From positions 868,001-932,000 of the forward strand of contig JBDXHU010000002.1 in NCBI GenBank assembly GCA_039989475.1: a stretch of 64,000 bases of DNA, in the 5' to 3' direction. The DNA is from JBDXHU01 sp039989475 (GTDB lineage: Bacteria > Pseudomonadota > Gammaproteobacteria > Pseudomonadales > Halieaceae). Position 1 is the first letter of the stretch. Every line of letters begins with the position of its first letter. Below the pieces are notes generated by a model, which saw only the letters and a program-made list of their open reading frames with translations, did no database searches and was not told the DNA's origin. A program made the translations under genes and the position numbers. Positions 7,955 through 16,856 of this stretch are shown here, in pieces.

Positions 7955-8881
7955 ATGCCGCGTTTACTGGTTATTTCACAGCACGCCCAGCGCTTCAAGG
8001 CGCTGCTGGAAGCCGCCGGACTACCGCAGCTGGAGGCGCAGTTTTGCCTGGATGCTGAGACGGCAAAGCCCTGGTGTGCGGAGGCTGAAATTCTCTTCGG
8101 GGCGCCTGACCGGCTGGCCTCTGTACTACCCCTCTGCCCGCGACTGCACTGGCTGCAATCCAGTTGGGCCGGCGTCAAACCACTACTGGACCAGGGTCGA
8201 CGGGATTACCAGTTGACCGGGGTTAAAGGCATATTTGGCCCCCTGATGAGCGAGTATGTGCTGGGCTGGCTGCTGGCACTTGAGCGCAATATTCCGGAGC
8301 GCTACAGCGCCCGCCAGTGGGACGACCGCAGCGATGGCAGCCTGCGCGGCAAACGGGTCGGCATCATGGGTACCGGCTCAATCGGTCAACATGTGGCGCA
8401 CAGCTGCCGACACTTCGGGATGAGCACCCGTGGCCTGAATTCCAATGGACGCCCGGTCGACGGCTTCGATGATTGCCTGGCCCAGGCGCAGCGACTGCAG
8501 TTCGCGCAGGATCTTGATTACCTCGTCGCACTGTTACCCGAGACAGCGGCTACCGACCAACTGATCGAGGCCAAACTGCTCTCCAGGCTGCGACCCGGGG
8601 CGATCCTGGTCAACGGCGGGCGGGCCAACTGTATCGAGCAGTCGGCGCTACTGGACGCCCTCTCCAGCGGCCAGCTGCGACACGCGGTGCTGGATGTACT
8701 GCCCCAGGAACCACTGCCTGCAAATGACCCACTGTGGCAAGTCGCAAACCTGTCTATTACCTCACACACGGCGGCACCGACCGGTACCGAGGCCATTGCT
8801 GAAATTTTCTGTGACAATTACCGTCGCTACCTTGACGGTGCAGCGCTGCAACACCTGGTCGACTTCGAGCGCGGCTACTAG
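7955..8881 (+). CDS. D-2-hydroxyacid dehydrogenase (GhrA-like)
   Basis: 308 residues from the ATG at 7955. The NAD(P) motif GIMGTGSIGQHVA is near residues 135-147. The catalytic triad Arg (VNGGRAN), Glu (LPQEPLP) and His (SHTAAPT) is intact, so the enzyme should be active. Family members reduce glyoxylate, hydroxypyruvate or related 2-oxoacids. The single-domain-swap C-terminus and WAGVKPLL segment resemble the GhrA group. It is divergent from the SDR gene with a 64-bp intergenic region that must hold both promoters. The 3' end overlaps the convergent DUF819 gene by 4 nt. Confidence 0.85.
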   Translation: MPRLLVISQHAQRFKALLEAAGLPQLEAQFCLDAETAKPWCAEAEILFGAPDRLASVLPLCPRLHWLQSSWAGVKPLLDQGRRDYQLTGVKGIFGPLMSEYVLGWLLALERNIPERYSARQWDDRSDGSLRGKRVGIMGTGSIGQHVAHSCRHFGMSTRGLNSNGRPVDGFDDCLAQAQRLQFAQDLDYLVALLPETAATDQLIEAKLLSRLRPGAILVNGGRANCIEQSALLDALSSGQLRHAVLDVLPQEPLPANDPLWQVANLSITSHTAAPTGTEAIAEIFCDNYRRYLDGAALQHLVDFERGY

Positions 8882-10035
8882 CCACCCCAGGTCTTGAATA
8901 TTGCCGTGCCGATAAAGGTACCCAGGGCATAACCCAGCACCCCCACCAGCACACCGGGGGTAACCAGGTTCTTCCAGCCCTTGGTCGCCGCCAGTGCCGG
9001 CGCCGTGGTGGCACCGAGGACGGCCGCGTTCGACGCGGTAATAAGCTCTGGCAGGCTCAGCCGAAACAAACTGCCAAATACCAGGATAATGCTGGCATGC
9101 ACGCTCAGCAGGATGAACACCAGCAGGGTCAACATGGGCGCCAACTCAATCATGGCGACGATATCCGCACCGGCGGCTATGGCGGCAAAAAATACGAATG
9201 ACAGTCCCACACCGATTTCAAAACTCCCGGCCAGGCGGCTGGCCAGATCGGGGATCAAGGTGGCCAGAACCAGGGTAATGGCGGTGATCAGCACGTAGCG
9301 CCAGTCCGGCGCCTGCAGCCAACTGGCCAGGCCATCGCTGAGGGCGACAATCAGCATTGCGGTTGCCAGGCCCAGGGTCAGGGACATGGCGCTGACCTCG
9401 GCCTTGTCTGTTTCAATTGCCGGTCCGCTGCTGTGATCGTGATCCGGGAAGCGCCGCGCCAGCCATGCCCAGCCCGGCAACAGCGCGAGAAAGCCGAGAT
9501 ACACAGCGCTGAACAGGTTGTCCGCTGCTGTCGCCGCGGAAAAGAATGAGGCGTCGGCCTGTAGACCAGTGATTTCACCCAGTGCAGCATAATTTACCGA
9601 GCCACCGATATAGGTGGAGGCAAACAAGCCGGCGATGGCCGCCTCGCGCTGGGCGGGGGCAATGTCAGCGCCCGCCGCCAACCCACCCAGGTCCAGCATC
9701 AGCACGGCCAGGGTCACCCCCGCCACCGTGCCCACGGTAGCCAGCAGAAAGGCCAGGGTTGTACGGGTAGTTTCAAACAGGATCTTGCGCAGGTCAGCCT
9801 GGAACAGGAACAGCGGTATCAGCACCGGCACCAGGTACTTGAACACAAAGCTATAGGCATCCGCATTGTGCGGAATGATACCGAGGTTGGCCGCGAGGAT
9901 GGCACCGAGGATGGCCAGAACAGCACCGGTGAGATGGGAGCCGATGCGGGTGCGCTCACCAAGAAAGCCAAGGCCCGCGATTACAAAAAGCGCCGCCATC
10001 ACGGCACCGTTATTGTCTGCTGCGATCAGCGACAT
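8878..10035 (-). CDS. DUF819 family membrane protein
   Basis: 385-residue inner-membrane protein with about ten to eleven hydrophobic segments. The N-terminal half contains FKYLVPVLIPLFLFQADLRKI and the centre has the AALGE...ADNLFSAVYLGFLALLPG pattern typical of DUF819 (YjcL-like) proteins, which look like ion- or solute-coupled carriers but have no assigned substrate. STYIGGSVNYAALGE is the conserved family signature. Followed on the same strand, after a gap of about 55 bp, by no coupled gene; the upstream aminotransferase gene reads in the same direction and could share its transcript. Confidence 0.82.
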   Translation of the reverse strand: MSLIAADNNGAVMAALFVIAGLGFLGERTRIGSHLTGAVLAILGAILAANLGIIPHNADAYSFVFKYLVPVLIPLFLFQADLRKILFETTRTTLAFLLATVGTVAGVTLAVLMLDLGGLAAGADIAPAQREAAIAGLFASTYIGGSVNYAALGEITGLQADASFFSAATAADNLFSAVYLGFLALLPGWAWLARRFPDHDHSSGPAIETDKAEVSAMSLTLGLATAMLIVALSDGLASWLQAPDWRYVLITAITLVLATLIPDLASRLAGSFEIGVGLSFVFFAAIAAGADIVAMIELAPMLTLLVFILLSVHASIILVFGSLFRLSLPELITASNAAVLGATTAPALAATKGWKNLVTPGVLVGVLGYALGTFIGTAIFKTWGG

Positions 10036-10090
10036 CCCCTGTCTCCCACTGTGTTTTGGGGCACGCCTATCGCGACCCGGATCACTGGTT

Positions 10091-11440
10091 TCAGGCTACC
10101 AGCAGCTGTTGTTCGTTGACGTAGGCCAGGGTTTCATCCAGCGCCAGGCCCAGCTTGTCGACCAACTCGTCGATTTGCGCCTCGTTGATAATCAGCGGTG
10201 GGCACAGGGCAACGCAGTTGCCCCCCATGGCTCGCACCAGTAAGCCGTGCTTCTCACAGGCCTTCTGGCAGAAACCACCCACCGCATTATCGGCAAAGGC
10301 CTGGCGGCTGTCTTTGTTGGCAACCAGTTCCAGCGCCGCAATCAAGCCCATGCCCCGCACCTCGCCCACCAGCGCATGGCCGGCAAAGGCCTGCAGCCGC
10401 GACTGCAGATAGGCGCCGACATCAGCGGCGTGGTCGAACAACTTGTCGCGCAGATAGATATCAATGACCTTGGAGGCCACCGCACAGGCCACCGGGTGAC
10501 CACTGTAGGTATAGCCATGCCCAAAGACTCCCGCCGCGGCGCTGGGTTCAACCATGGCCTGGTACATGTCCCCGGTAACCACCGCGGCACTGAGTGGCAT
10601 GTAAGCGGAAGACAAGCCCTTGGCCAGGGACATCATCTGCGGCTGAATATTGCAGCTGGTGGAGCCGAAATCAGCGCCGGTGCGGCCAAAGCCGGTAATG
10701 ACCTCGTCGGCCCACATAAAGATGTCGTATTTGCTCAATACCGCCTGGATTTTCTCGAAATAGTCCGCCGGCGGCACCACCACCCCGCCGGCCCCGTTTA
10801 TCGGCTCGGCGATAAACGCGGCAATCGTGTCCGGGCCCTCGGCCAGGATCAGCTCCTCCAGCTCAGCAGCGCGTCGACTGGAAAATTCCGCTTCGCTCTC
10901 GCCGGGTAAGCCATCACGGTAAAAATGAGGTGAACCGGTGCGCAGCACACCCAGCGCCTGGAAGGGCAAATCGAAATGCGCGTGATTCACCGGCAGGCCG
11001 GTCAGTGACGCTGCGGCTATGGTGACACCGTGATAAGCGCGCTCCCGGGAGATGATCTTGTACTTCTGTGGCTTGCCGATGGCATTGAAATAATAGCGCA
11101 GTAATTTAATCTGGCTGTCATTGGCGTCGGAGCCAGAATTGCCAAAGAACACCTGGGCCTGGTCTACCGGCACCATGGCCGCCAACTTGTCCGCCAGCTC
11201 CATGGCCGCCGGGTGGGTTTTGCCGCCAAACATATGGCTGTATGCCAGCGTGCGCATCTGCTCCGCGGCGGTCTCCACAACTTCTTCATTGCCGTAACCC
11301 AGGGCCGTGCACCACAGGCCCGACATGCCCTCGAGGTATTGCTTGCCCTGGTTGTCGTACACGTATATACCCTCGCCGCGCTCAATGACCAGCTGCTCGA
11401 TTGCGGTGAGGTTGGTAGTGGGATAGATCAAATGGCTCAT
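10091..11440 (-). CDS. Class III PLP-dependent aminotransferase
   Basis: 449 residues from the ATG at 11440, preceded by GGGGGAG; an upstream in-frame extension to 11527 is not needed. Fold-type I omega-aminotransferase: FFGNSGSDANDSQIKL contains the phosphate-binding Gly-Ser, YHGVTIAA the PLP-stacking segment, IMWADEV-like FMWADEVITGFGRTG the conserved Asp, and SLAKGLSSAYMPLSA the Schiff-base Lys. Such enzymes transfer the amino group of omega-amino acids, polyamines or beta-alanine to pyruvate. The substrate cannot be resolved. It reads towards DUF819, which may move a related compound. Confidence 0.87.
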   Translation of the reverse strand: MSHLIYPTTNLTAIEQLVIERGEGIYVYDNQGKQYLEGMSGLWCTALGYGNEEVVETAAEQMRTLAYSHMFGGKTHPAAMELADKLAAMVPVDQAQVFFGNSGSDANDSQIKLLRYYFNAIGKPQKYKIISRERAYHGVTIAAASLTGLPVNHAHFDLPFQALGVLRTGSPHFYRDGLPGESEAEFSSRRAAELEELILAEGPDTIAAFIAEPINGAGGVVVPPADYFEKIQAVLSKYDIFMWADEVITGFGRTGADFGSTSCNIQPQMMSLAKGLSSAYMPLSAAVVTGDMYQAMVEPSAAAGVFGHGYTYSGHPVACAVASKVIDIYLRDKLFDHAADVGAYLQSRLQAFAGHALVGEVRGMGLIAALELVANKDSRQAFADNAVGGFCQKACEKHGLLVRAMGGNCVALCPPLIINEAQIDELVDKLGLALDETLAYVNEQQLLVA

Positions 11441-11548
11441 GAAGAGACTCCCCCGCATACGGGTGTTGGCTGGACGGACGGCTTTGGATAATAGCAGAAT
11501 ATTTACGCGCAGCCGGGGTCGGAACAATCCCCAATATCAGTTACCCGA

Positions 11549-12013
11549 TCAGCGCTCCAGCGGCTCTGACAGACCTTCGGCGGCCTGCTGCAGGTCAGCC
11601 AGAATTTCCGCTAACAGATCCCGGTGTTCGCTGCTGATCGCCGCCAGTAATTGCGATTCGTAGGCCCGGGCCAGGGGGATTATTTTGCCGTAGATCGCTT
11701 CGCCTTCAGCACTGAGCCGCAATTCAGAGCGACGTCGGTCGGCATCGGCGGTATTTTTCAGCAACAAGCCCCGCTGCAGCAGGCGCGAGACACCGCGACT
11801 GACCGCGACCTTGTCCATTTGTGTCCATTCCACCAGGTCCTGGGCGGAACTGCCGGGGAAGCGCGCCAATACCGCCATCACACGCCAGTCCGGTATCGAC
11901 AGGTCAAAACGGCCCCGGTAGCCATCGGCAATAGCATTGCTGACAGTATTGGAGAGTATGGAGAGCCGATAGGGCAGAAACTCTTCCAGCTTGATGACTT
12001 CGCTCGCGGACAC
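11549..12013 (-). CDS. MarR family transcriptional regulator
   Basis: 154 residues from a GTG at 12013, chosen because AGGGAGA lies about 5 nt upstream; a GTG at 12061 would extend it by 16 residues without a good ribosome site. Winged-helix features: DLSIPDWRVMAVLARFPGSSAQDLVEW, then TQMDKVAVSRGVSRLLQRGLL (recognition helix) and the wing ADADRRRSELRLSAEG. Divergent from hppD with two 16-bp inverted repeats between them, so it probably represses hppD and itself. The ligand may be a tyrosine catabolite such as 4-hydroxyphenylpyruvate or homogentisate (inference). Confidence 0.85.
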   Translation of the reverse strand: MSASEVIKLEEFLPYRLSILSNTVSNAIADGYRGRFDLSIPDWRVMAVLARFPGSSAQDLVEWTQMDKVAVSRGVSRLLQRGLLLKNTADADRRRSELRLSAEGEAIYGKIIPLARAYESQLLAAISSEHRDLLAEILADLQQAAEGLSEPLER

Positions 12014-12080
12014 AATGGTCTCCCTGGAGGCAGCGTCGGCGCGGGACCCCCTGCCCCGCACTGTTGCTGCAAATGCTAAC

Positions 12081-12117
12081 AGTTTCAGTTGTAACTTTTA
12101 TAGTTTCATGTGAAACT
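12081..12117. promoter_or_regulatory. Two inverted-repeat operators between marR and hppD
   Basis: Site 1, AGTTTCAGTTGTAACT (12081-12096), is an imperfect inverted repeat. Site 2, AGTTTCATGTGAAACT (12102-12117), has perfect 7-bp arms around TG. They share the AGTTTCA half-site and start 21 bp apart, two helical turns, so two regulator dimers could bind the same face of the DNA. The size and symmetry fit MarR-family operators. Confidence 0.65.
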
Positions 12118-12150
12118 AATTGCTTTGCAAGCTTTGTTGGAGACAAGCGC

Positions 12151-13200
12151 ATGACCGACCTGTTCGACAACCCAATGGGAACCGATGGATTTGAATTTGT
12201 AGAGTACGCCGCTCCGGAACCGGAACTGCTGCGCGCCCTGTTTGAGCAGATGGGTTTTGTTTGCGTTGCACGCCACCGCAGCAAGGATGTGACCCTGCAC
12301 AAGCAAGGTGACGTCAACTTTATTATCAACGCCGAACCCGACAGCTTCGCCCAGCAATTTGCCCGCGACCACGGCCCCTGTGCCTGCGCTATGGCCTTTC
12401 GGGTCAAGGATGCTGCGGCGGCCTTCAAGAGTGCCGTCGAACAGGGTGCCACCCCGGTACAAAGCCCGGTCGGCCCGATGGAATTGAACATTCCGGCTAT
12501 CGAAGGTATCGGTGGATCGCGTATTTACCTGGTGGATCGTTACGGCGACAGCACCATCTACGATGTGGACTTTGTACCCACCGGCACCCCGGCCTCTGAA
12601 CAAGCAGGCCTGACCTATATCGACCACCTGACCCACAATGTACAACGCGGCAACATGGATTTGTGGGCCGGCTTTTACGAGAAGCTCTTCAATTTTCGCG
12701 AGATCCGCTTCTTTGACATTGAGGGCCAGCACACCGGCTTGCTCAGCCGCGCCATGACCAGCCCCTGTGGCAAGATTCGCATTCCCATTAATGAGTCAGC
12801 AGACGACAAGTCCCAGATCGCCGAGTACCTCAACGAGTACGGCGGCGAAGGCATCCAGCATATAGCACTCGGCACCAATGATATTTACCAGACGGTGCGC
12901 ACCATGCTGGCCAAGGAGGTGGTCTTCCAGGACACGCCGGAGACCTACTATGAAGCCCTGAATGATCGCGTACCCGGTCACGGCGAGGACCTGGAGCAGC
13001 TCAAGGAATTGAGCGTACTGCTCGATGGCGCCCCCACCGAGGGCCAGGGCCTGTTGCTGCAGATCTTCACCCAGAACGTGATTGGCCCAATCTTCTTCGA
13101 GATTATCCAGCGCAAGGGCAACGAAGGTTTTGGCGAGGGCAACTTCCAGGCCCTGTTCGAATCCATCGAACTGGACCAGATACGCCGCGGTGTAATCTAG
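12151..13200 (+). CDS. hppD: 4-Hydroxyphenylpyruvate dioxygenase
   Basis: 349 residues. Converts 4-hydroxyphenylpyruvate and O2 to homogentisate and CO2 in tyrosine catabolism, in the cytosol, using Fe(II). Two vicinal-oxygen-chelate halves are present; the iron ligands are readable as His159 (YIDHLTHNV), His237 (GIQHIALGT) and Glu317 (FFEIIQRKG). The C-terminal GFGEGNFQALFESIELDQ is the family's closing helix. The ATG at 12151 has GGAGA upstream; an in-frame extension to 12064 would run through the operators and is rejected. Neither homogentisate dioxygenase nor fumarylacetoacetase follows, so the pathway is split over the genome or ends in pyomelanin. Divergent marR is the likely regulator. 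Confidence 0.95.
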   Translation: MTDLFDNPMGTDGFEFVEYAAPEPELLRALFEQMGFVCVARHRSKDVTLHKQGDVNFIINAEPDSFAQQFARDHGPCACAMAFRVKDAAAAFKSAVEQGATPVQSPVGPMELNIPAIEGIGGSRIYLVDRYGDSTIYDVDFVPTGTPASEQAGLTYIDHLTHNVQRGNMDLWAGFYEKLFNFREIRFFDIEGQHTGLLSRAMTSPCGKIRIPINESADDKSQIAEYLNEYGGEGIQHIALGTNDIYQTVRTMLAKEVVFQDTPETYYEALNDRVPGHGEDLEQLKELSVLLDGAPTEGQGLLLQIFTQNVIGPIFFEIIQRKGNEGFGEGNFQALFESIELDQIRRGVI

Positions 13201-13270
13201 ACCGGATCAGCCGCCGGAATCCCCAGCGGGGTGTATACTCACCCCGATCTATCTATAGGTCTGGCTATTC

Positions 13271-13963
13271 ATGGCAGTGCGCCGCTGTTTATTGCTGTTC
13301 TTACTCTTGACCCCCGGCCTGGCATTCAGCGATGCACAGCCACGCGCCGCCTTTGATAAGCATTCGCCACAGAATCTACGTGCAGTCGGCAAGTTAATTG
13401 TGCCCGGGCACCGCCTGGTTGCGGGTGAGCGGCTCGCCCACCAGCAAGACTGCAGCGCCAGCCTGATCGGCCCCAGCACCATCCTTACCGCCTGGCATTG
13501 CCTGGAATACTATCGTGACCTCAGTCGCGACCCACAATTCACCCTGGCTAACCTGCCTGGCCAGCCGGCAATTTCCGCCTATCGCCTGGCCGATGGTGGC
13601 GGCATGCAGGCCGACTGGGCGCTACTGCGCCTGCACAGCCCTGTTCGCGGCGTGCCGCCCCTGCCAGTGAGCGCGGCGGGCACTATCGATACCGGGGAGG
13701 GTCTACTGTTAGCCGGCTATGCCGCTGATGAAGCAATCGGCCGGGGTGGTGAGGTATTGAGCTGGCAGGCCCACTGCCTTTTAACCGAGCCCCGACCGGG
13801 CCAACTGGCTAGCGACTGTGTGACCTACAAGGGCGCTTCCGGAGGGCCAGTCATGACGGCCCAGGGTATTGTGGGTGTAATTTCCAGTGGCGACGGCAGC
13901 TCCAGTACCTACTTTGTGCCCAGCACTCGCTTCCTCAGCGCCGTTCGCCTTTATCGGCGTTAA
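13271..13963 (+). CDS. Secreted trypsin-like serine protease
   Basis: 230 residues with a signal peptide (basic MAVRR, hydrophobic to about residue 18, cleavage near AFS-DAQ). S1 family chymotrypsin fold with the complete triad His76 (LTAWHC), Asp115 (ADWALL) and Ser190 (GASGGP). C61-C77 and C169-C183 are positioned to form two disulfides, as expected for a periplasmic or secreted enzyme. There is no PDZ domain, so it is not DegP/DegS-like. The 3' end overlaps the convergent small gene at 13935 by 29 nt. Substrate unknown. Confidence 0.85.
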   Translation: MAVRRCLLLFLLLTPGLAFSDAQPRAAFDKHSPQNLRAVGKLIVPGHRLVAGERLAHQQDCSASLIGPSTILTAWHCLEYYRDLSRDPQFTLANLPGQPAISAYRLADGGGMQADWALLRLHSPVRGVPPLPVSAAGTIDTGEGLLLAGYAADEAIGRGGEVLSWQAHCLLTEPRPGQLASDCVTYKGASGGPVMTAQGIVGVISSGDGSSSTYFVPSTRFLSAVRLYRR

Positions 13964-14309
13964 GCGAGGGTTTGTCGGCGGCTCGCCGCTCCATTTCCTG
14001 GCGCATCCGTTCTTCAACGCTGGCCAGGGTTTCATCCACCGTGTAATGACCGTGCTCACTGTGCTCATCGAACAGGTTGATGAGCCGGTCTGAGCGCTGG
14101 CCCAGTTGCATCAGGCGCAGGTAGAGGCTCTCTTCCAGCAGAGGCTTGCGTATCACATCGACGATAAATACCACGATGCTGACCGGGCTCAGGGCCAGGT
14201 CGCGGATGGCGTCCAGTGCCAGTTTGACCTGGAATACCAGCAAATGACGCAGGGCCCGACTGGTCGACACCTGCTCCACGCGCTTGTTAGCCTGTCCAAA
14301 AAGCTTCAT
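13935..14309 (-). CDS. Conserved hypothetical protein, basic with amphipathic segments
   Basis: 124 residues; the start at 14309 has GGGAGG about 5 nt upstream. Central stretch ALSPVSIVVFIVDVIRKPLL (about residues 39-58) could be a single membrane-associated helix, preceded by a basic, amphipathic segment (SRALRHLLVFQVKLALDAI) and followed by a charged tail. The layout recalls a group of uncharacterised gammaproteobacterial proteins with a LFQxKLAxDxxxDxxLSPxS segment, but I cannot name a family. It is divergent from the TonB-dependent receptor, sharing the intergenic palindrome at 14378. No function assigned. Confidence 0.65.
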   Translation of the reverse strand: MKLFGQANKRVEQVSTSRALRHLLVFQVKLALDAIRDLALSPVSIVVFIVDVIRKPLLEESLYLRLMQLGQRSDRLINLFDEHSEHGHYTVDETLASVEERMRQEMERRAADKPSLNADKGERR

Positions 14310-14377
14310 ATCGACCTCCCACCCATTCCATTTGCTGCTCTACAGATCCCATGTTTAGTAGTCCACAGAGCACAAAT

Positions 14378-14391
14378 TGTGAATATTCACA
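14378..14391. promoter_or_regulatory. Perfect 14-bp palindrome upstream of the TonB-dependent receptor
   Basis: TGTGAATATTCACA is perfectly self-complementary. It sits between divergent genes, 69 bp from the small gene's start and 105 bp from the receptor's start. The half-sites TGTGA/TCACA match the CRP/Vfr consensus halves but with a 4-bp rather than 6-bp spacer, so a CRP-type regulator is only one option. Confidence 0.5.
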
Positions 14392-14495
14392 GTATGTGTC
14401 CAGCCAAGTATTGGATAAGCTTGCCCCACAGCAATGTAACACCCATTAACAGTTGTCACTAAAAACAACCCAAGCACACTACGGTAGGTATAGAA

Positions 14496-16772
14496 ATGTC
14501 ATTAAAACAAAAGCTTATGCCCGCAGCAATTAGCCCTATTGCAATGGCGGTAGCACTCTCAAGCGGCGCCCTGGTGAGCACTGCCACCCAGGCCCAGGAC
14601 GCCCCCGCTCGGGGCAGCGCGAAACTACTTGAAGAAGTCGTGGTTACTGCCCGCAAGCGTGAAGAAGGCATGCAGGAAGTGCCCTTGTCCGTCACCGCTT
14701 ATAACTCCGACCAACTCGACGTTCTCAAGGTACGCGACCTGACCAATCTGGGCGTGGGTATGCCCAACGTCTCGCTGGAAGATATCGGCACCACCCGAGG
14801 TACCGCCAACTTCTCTATTCGCGGCCTCGGCATCAACAGCTCTATTCCCTCTATCGACCCGGCGGTTGGCGTGTTCGTCAACGGCGTCTACATGGGCCTG
14901 AACAACGGCATCATCTTCGATATGTTTGACCTGGCCAGCGTGGAAGTTTTGCGCGGCCCACAGGGAACCCTGTTTGGTCGCAACGTGACCGGTGGTGCAG
15001 TATTGCTGAACACCAAGAAGCCCGGTGACGAACTGGAAGCCACCGCCAGGTATGCAGTCGACACCGGCGATGAAGGCGGTATCAACAGCTATTACATGGG
15101 CGCTGTTGGCGGCCCGATTACCGATGACCTGGGTGCCCGGGTGGTGCTCTACTACAACGACGACGACGGCAAGTTCGAAAACGAATTCAACGGCAATGAT
15201 TTCGGCGAGATCGAGCAGAAGATGGCCCGCGGCACCGTTGTGTGGACGCCCACCGACGCTACCGAGTTGGTAGTGCGCTATGAGTACAGTGATATTGACG
15301 GCGACGGCCCTGCCTCACAGACCCACACCAATGGTTCCGGTGTGCCTGGGAATTTCGCCAACTTTGATCGCGACGACACCAAGTTTTCAATCGACGAAGA
15401 AGGCTTCCAGGAATCCACAACCAAGTTCTTCACCGCCGAGCTTAACTGGGACATTGATTTCGGCGATGGCACCATCACCAACATCTTCGGCTACCGGGAT
15501 TATGACGGTAAGTCGGTGAGTGACATCGACGCCCAACCGGTGTGGCTGTTCCACGCCCCCGCCTGGCTGGAAGCCGAACAGTACAGCAATGAGCTGCGCT
15601 ACAACGGTGTCTTTGCCGGGAAGGCCAACGTCACGGTCGGTGGCCTCTACCTGACCAATGACATCGATTACCACGAGCGTCGCAACCTGCTGGGTATTGC
15701 CACAGGCGGTGTGGCCCCGGCTGCACAGTTTGACGGTGGCGGCGAGTACAATGTGGACACTTACAGCCTGTTCGCCCAGGTCGACTACGACCTGACCGAC
15801 CAGTGGACCCTGACCGCGGGCGTGAACTACAGCTATGAGGAGAAGGATGCCAAAATCGCCTCCATCAGCGCCAACATCAACCAGTCCTGTAATATTGTTA
15901 CCCACAACCCCATGCCCTGCCCCTTCGACTTCAAGGACGATGATGACTGGGACAACGTGGCACCCAAGCTGGGCGCCACCTACCACATCGATGACACAAG
16001 CAGCGTCTATGCACACTGGACCCGCGGCTACCGTTCAGGCGGCTACAACCTGCGGAACACGTCCTTTAACCCGGCGGACACCCCCGGGCCCTTCGATGAG
16101 GAAGAGGTCAACAACTACGAAATCGGCTATAAATCCACGCACGACTGGGGTCGCCTGAATGCCGCGGTTTTCTACAACGAAATCGACGACATGCAGCGTG
16201 AACTGAACCTGCCCAGCCAGGGTGCCGGCGTGATTCAGCTGGTCCGTAACACGGCGGACGCCACCATCAGCGGCATTGAGGTCGACGGTACCTTCAGCCT
16301 GACCGACAATCTGCTGATGATAGCCGCAGTCGGTTACATCGACTCCGACTACGACAGCGTCCGGGAAGACCTCAACGGCGACGGTGTTGTGGATGGCCAG
16401 GATGAAAACCTGGATATCCCCCGCTCACCGGAGTGGACCTACAGCCTTGGTTTGAACTATGACATGGACATCGGCAGCTGGGGCTATGTGGTCTCGCGTA
16501 TCAGCTATTCTTACCGCGACGACATGGCCTTTACCGACAGCAACCTTGGCTATATCGATGAAGCCGAGATCCTCGATGCCGGCCTCGACTTTAACTCCAA
16601 CGACGGCAAGTGGGTATTCTCTATCTACGGCCGCAACCTGCTGGACAACAACTGGCACGGTGGCGATACCCAGCTGCCGGATGACATCGGCGGTGTACCC
16701 ACCGGTGGCACATTCTCGCCGCTGACACCGGGAATTCGTTACGGTGCGGAAGTCACTTACAACTTCTTTTAA
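14496..16772 (+). CDS. TonB-dependent outer-membrane receptor
   Basis: 758 residues. Signal peptide about residues 1-34 (cleavage after TQAQ or ATQA), TonB-box region EEVVVTARKREE (about 46-57), plug domain to about residue 180 with the FSIRGLGINS and VLRGPQGTLFGRNVTGGAV segments, then a 22-strand barrel ending in the aromatic YNFF. Plug sequences of this type are common in marine bacteria for hydrophobic or aromatic-type ligands as well as iron chelates; no siderophore gene or FecR/sigma factor lies nearby. An EF-hand-like DLNGDGVVDGQDE segment occurs near residues 625-637. A strong terminator follows directly, so it is a single-gene transcript. Ligand unknown. Confidence 0.92.
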   Translation: MSLKQKLMPAAISPIAMAVALSSGALVSTATQAQDAPARGSAKLLEEVVVTARKREEGMQEVPLSVTAYNSDQLDVLKVRDLTNLGVGMPNVSLEDIGTTRGTANFSIRGLGINSSIPSIDPAVGVFVNGVYMGLNNGIIFDMFDLASVEVLRGPQGTLFGRNVTGGAVLLNTKKPGDELEATARYAVDTGDEGGINSYYMGAVGGPITDDLGARVVLYYNDDDGKFENEFNGNDFGEIEQKMARGTVVWTPTDATELVVRYEYSDIDGDGPASQTHTNGSGVPGNFANFDRDDTKFSIDEEGFQESTTKFFTAELNWDIDFGDGTITNIFGYRDYDGKSVSDIDAQPVWLFHAPAWLEAEQYSNELRYNGVFAGKANVTVGGLYLTNDIDYHERRNLLGIATGGVAPAAQFDGGGEYNVDTYSLFAQVDYDLTDQWTLTAGVNYSYEEKDAKIASISANINQSCNIVTHNPMPCPFDFKDDDDWDNVAPKLGATYHIDDTSSVYAHWTRGYRSGGYNLRNTSFNPADTPGPFDEEEVNNYEIGYKSTHDWGRLNAAVFYNEIDDMQRELNLPSQGAGVIQLVRNTADATISGIEVDGTFSLTDNLLMIAAVGYIDSDYDSVREDLNGDGVVDGQDENLDIPRSPEWTYSLGLNYDMDIGSWGYVVSRISYSYRDDMAFTDSNLGYIDEAEILDAGLDFNSNDGKWVFSIYGRNLLDNNWHGGDTQLPDDIGGVPTGGTFSPLTPGIRYGAEVTYNFF

Positions 16773-16790
16773 GTTGTAAACAGAAACAAT

Positions 16791-16825
16791 AAAAAGCCCC
16801 GGTGTTATGCACCGGGGCTTTTTTT
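16791..16825 (+). terminator. Rho-independent terminator after the TonB-dependent receptor
   Basis: AAAAGCCCCGGTG, loop TTATG, CACCGGGGCTTTT followed by more T. The 13-bp stem is perfectly paired, and the A-tract before and T-tract after make it bidirectional; it could also stop transcription of the convergent decarboxylase gene. Confidence 0.92.
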
Positions 16826-16856
16826 ATGCTCGCAGCATTTCAGGGCAGCATCGATG

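Noticed and set aside
12014..12061. Longer N-terminus of the MarR gene from a GTG at 12061
   Set aside because: It has no ribosome site and its first 16 residues are non-conserved; the GTG at 12013 has a good one.
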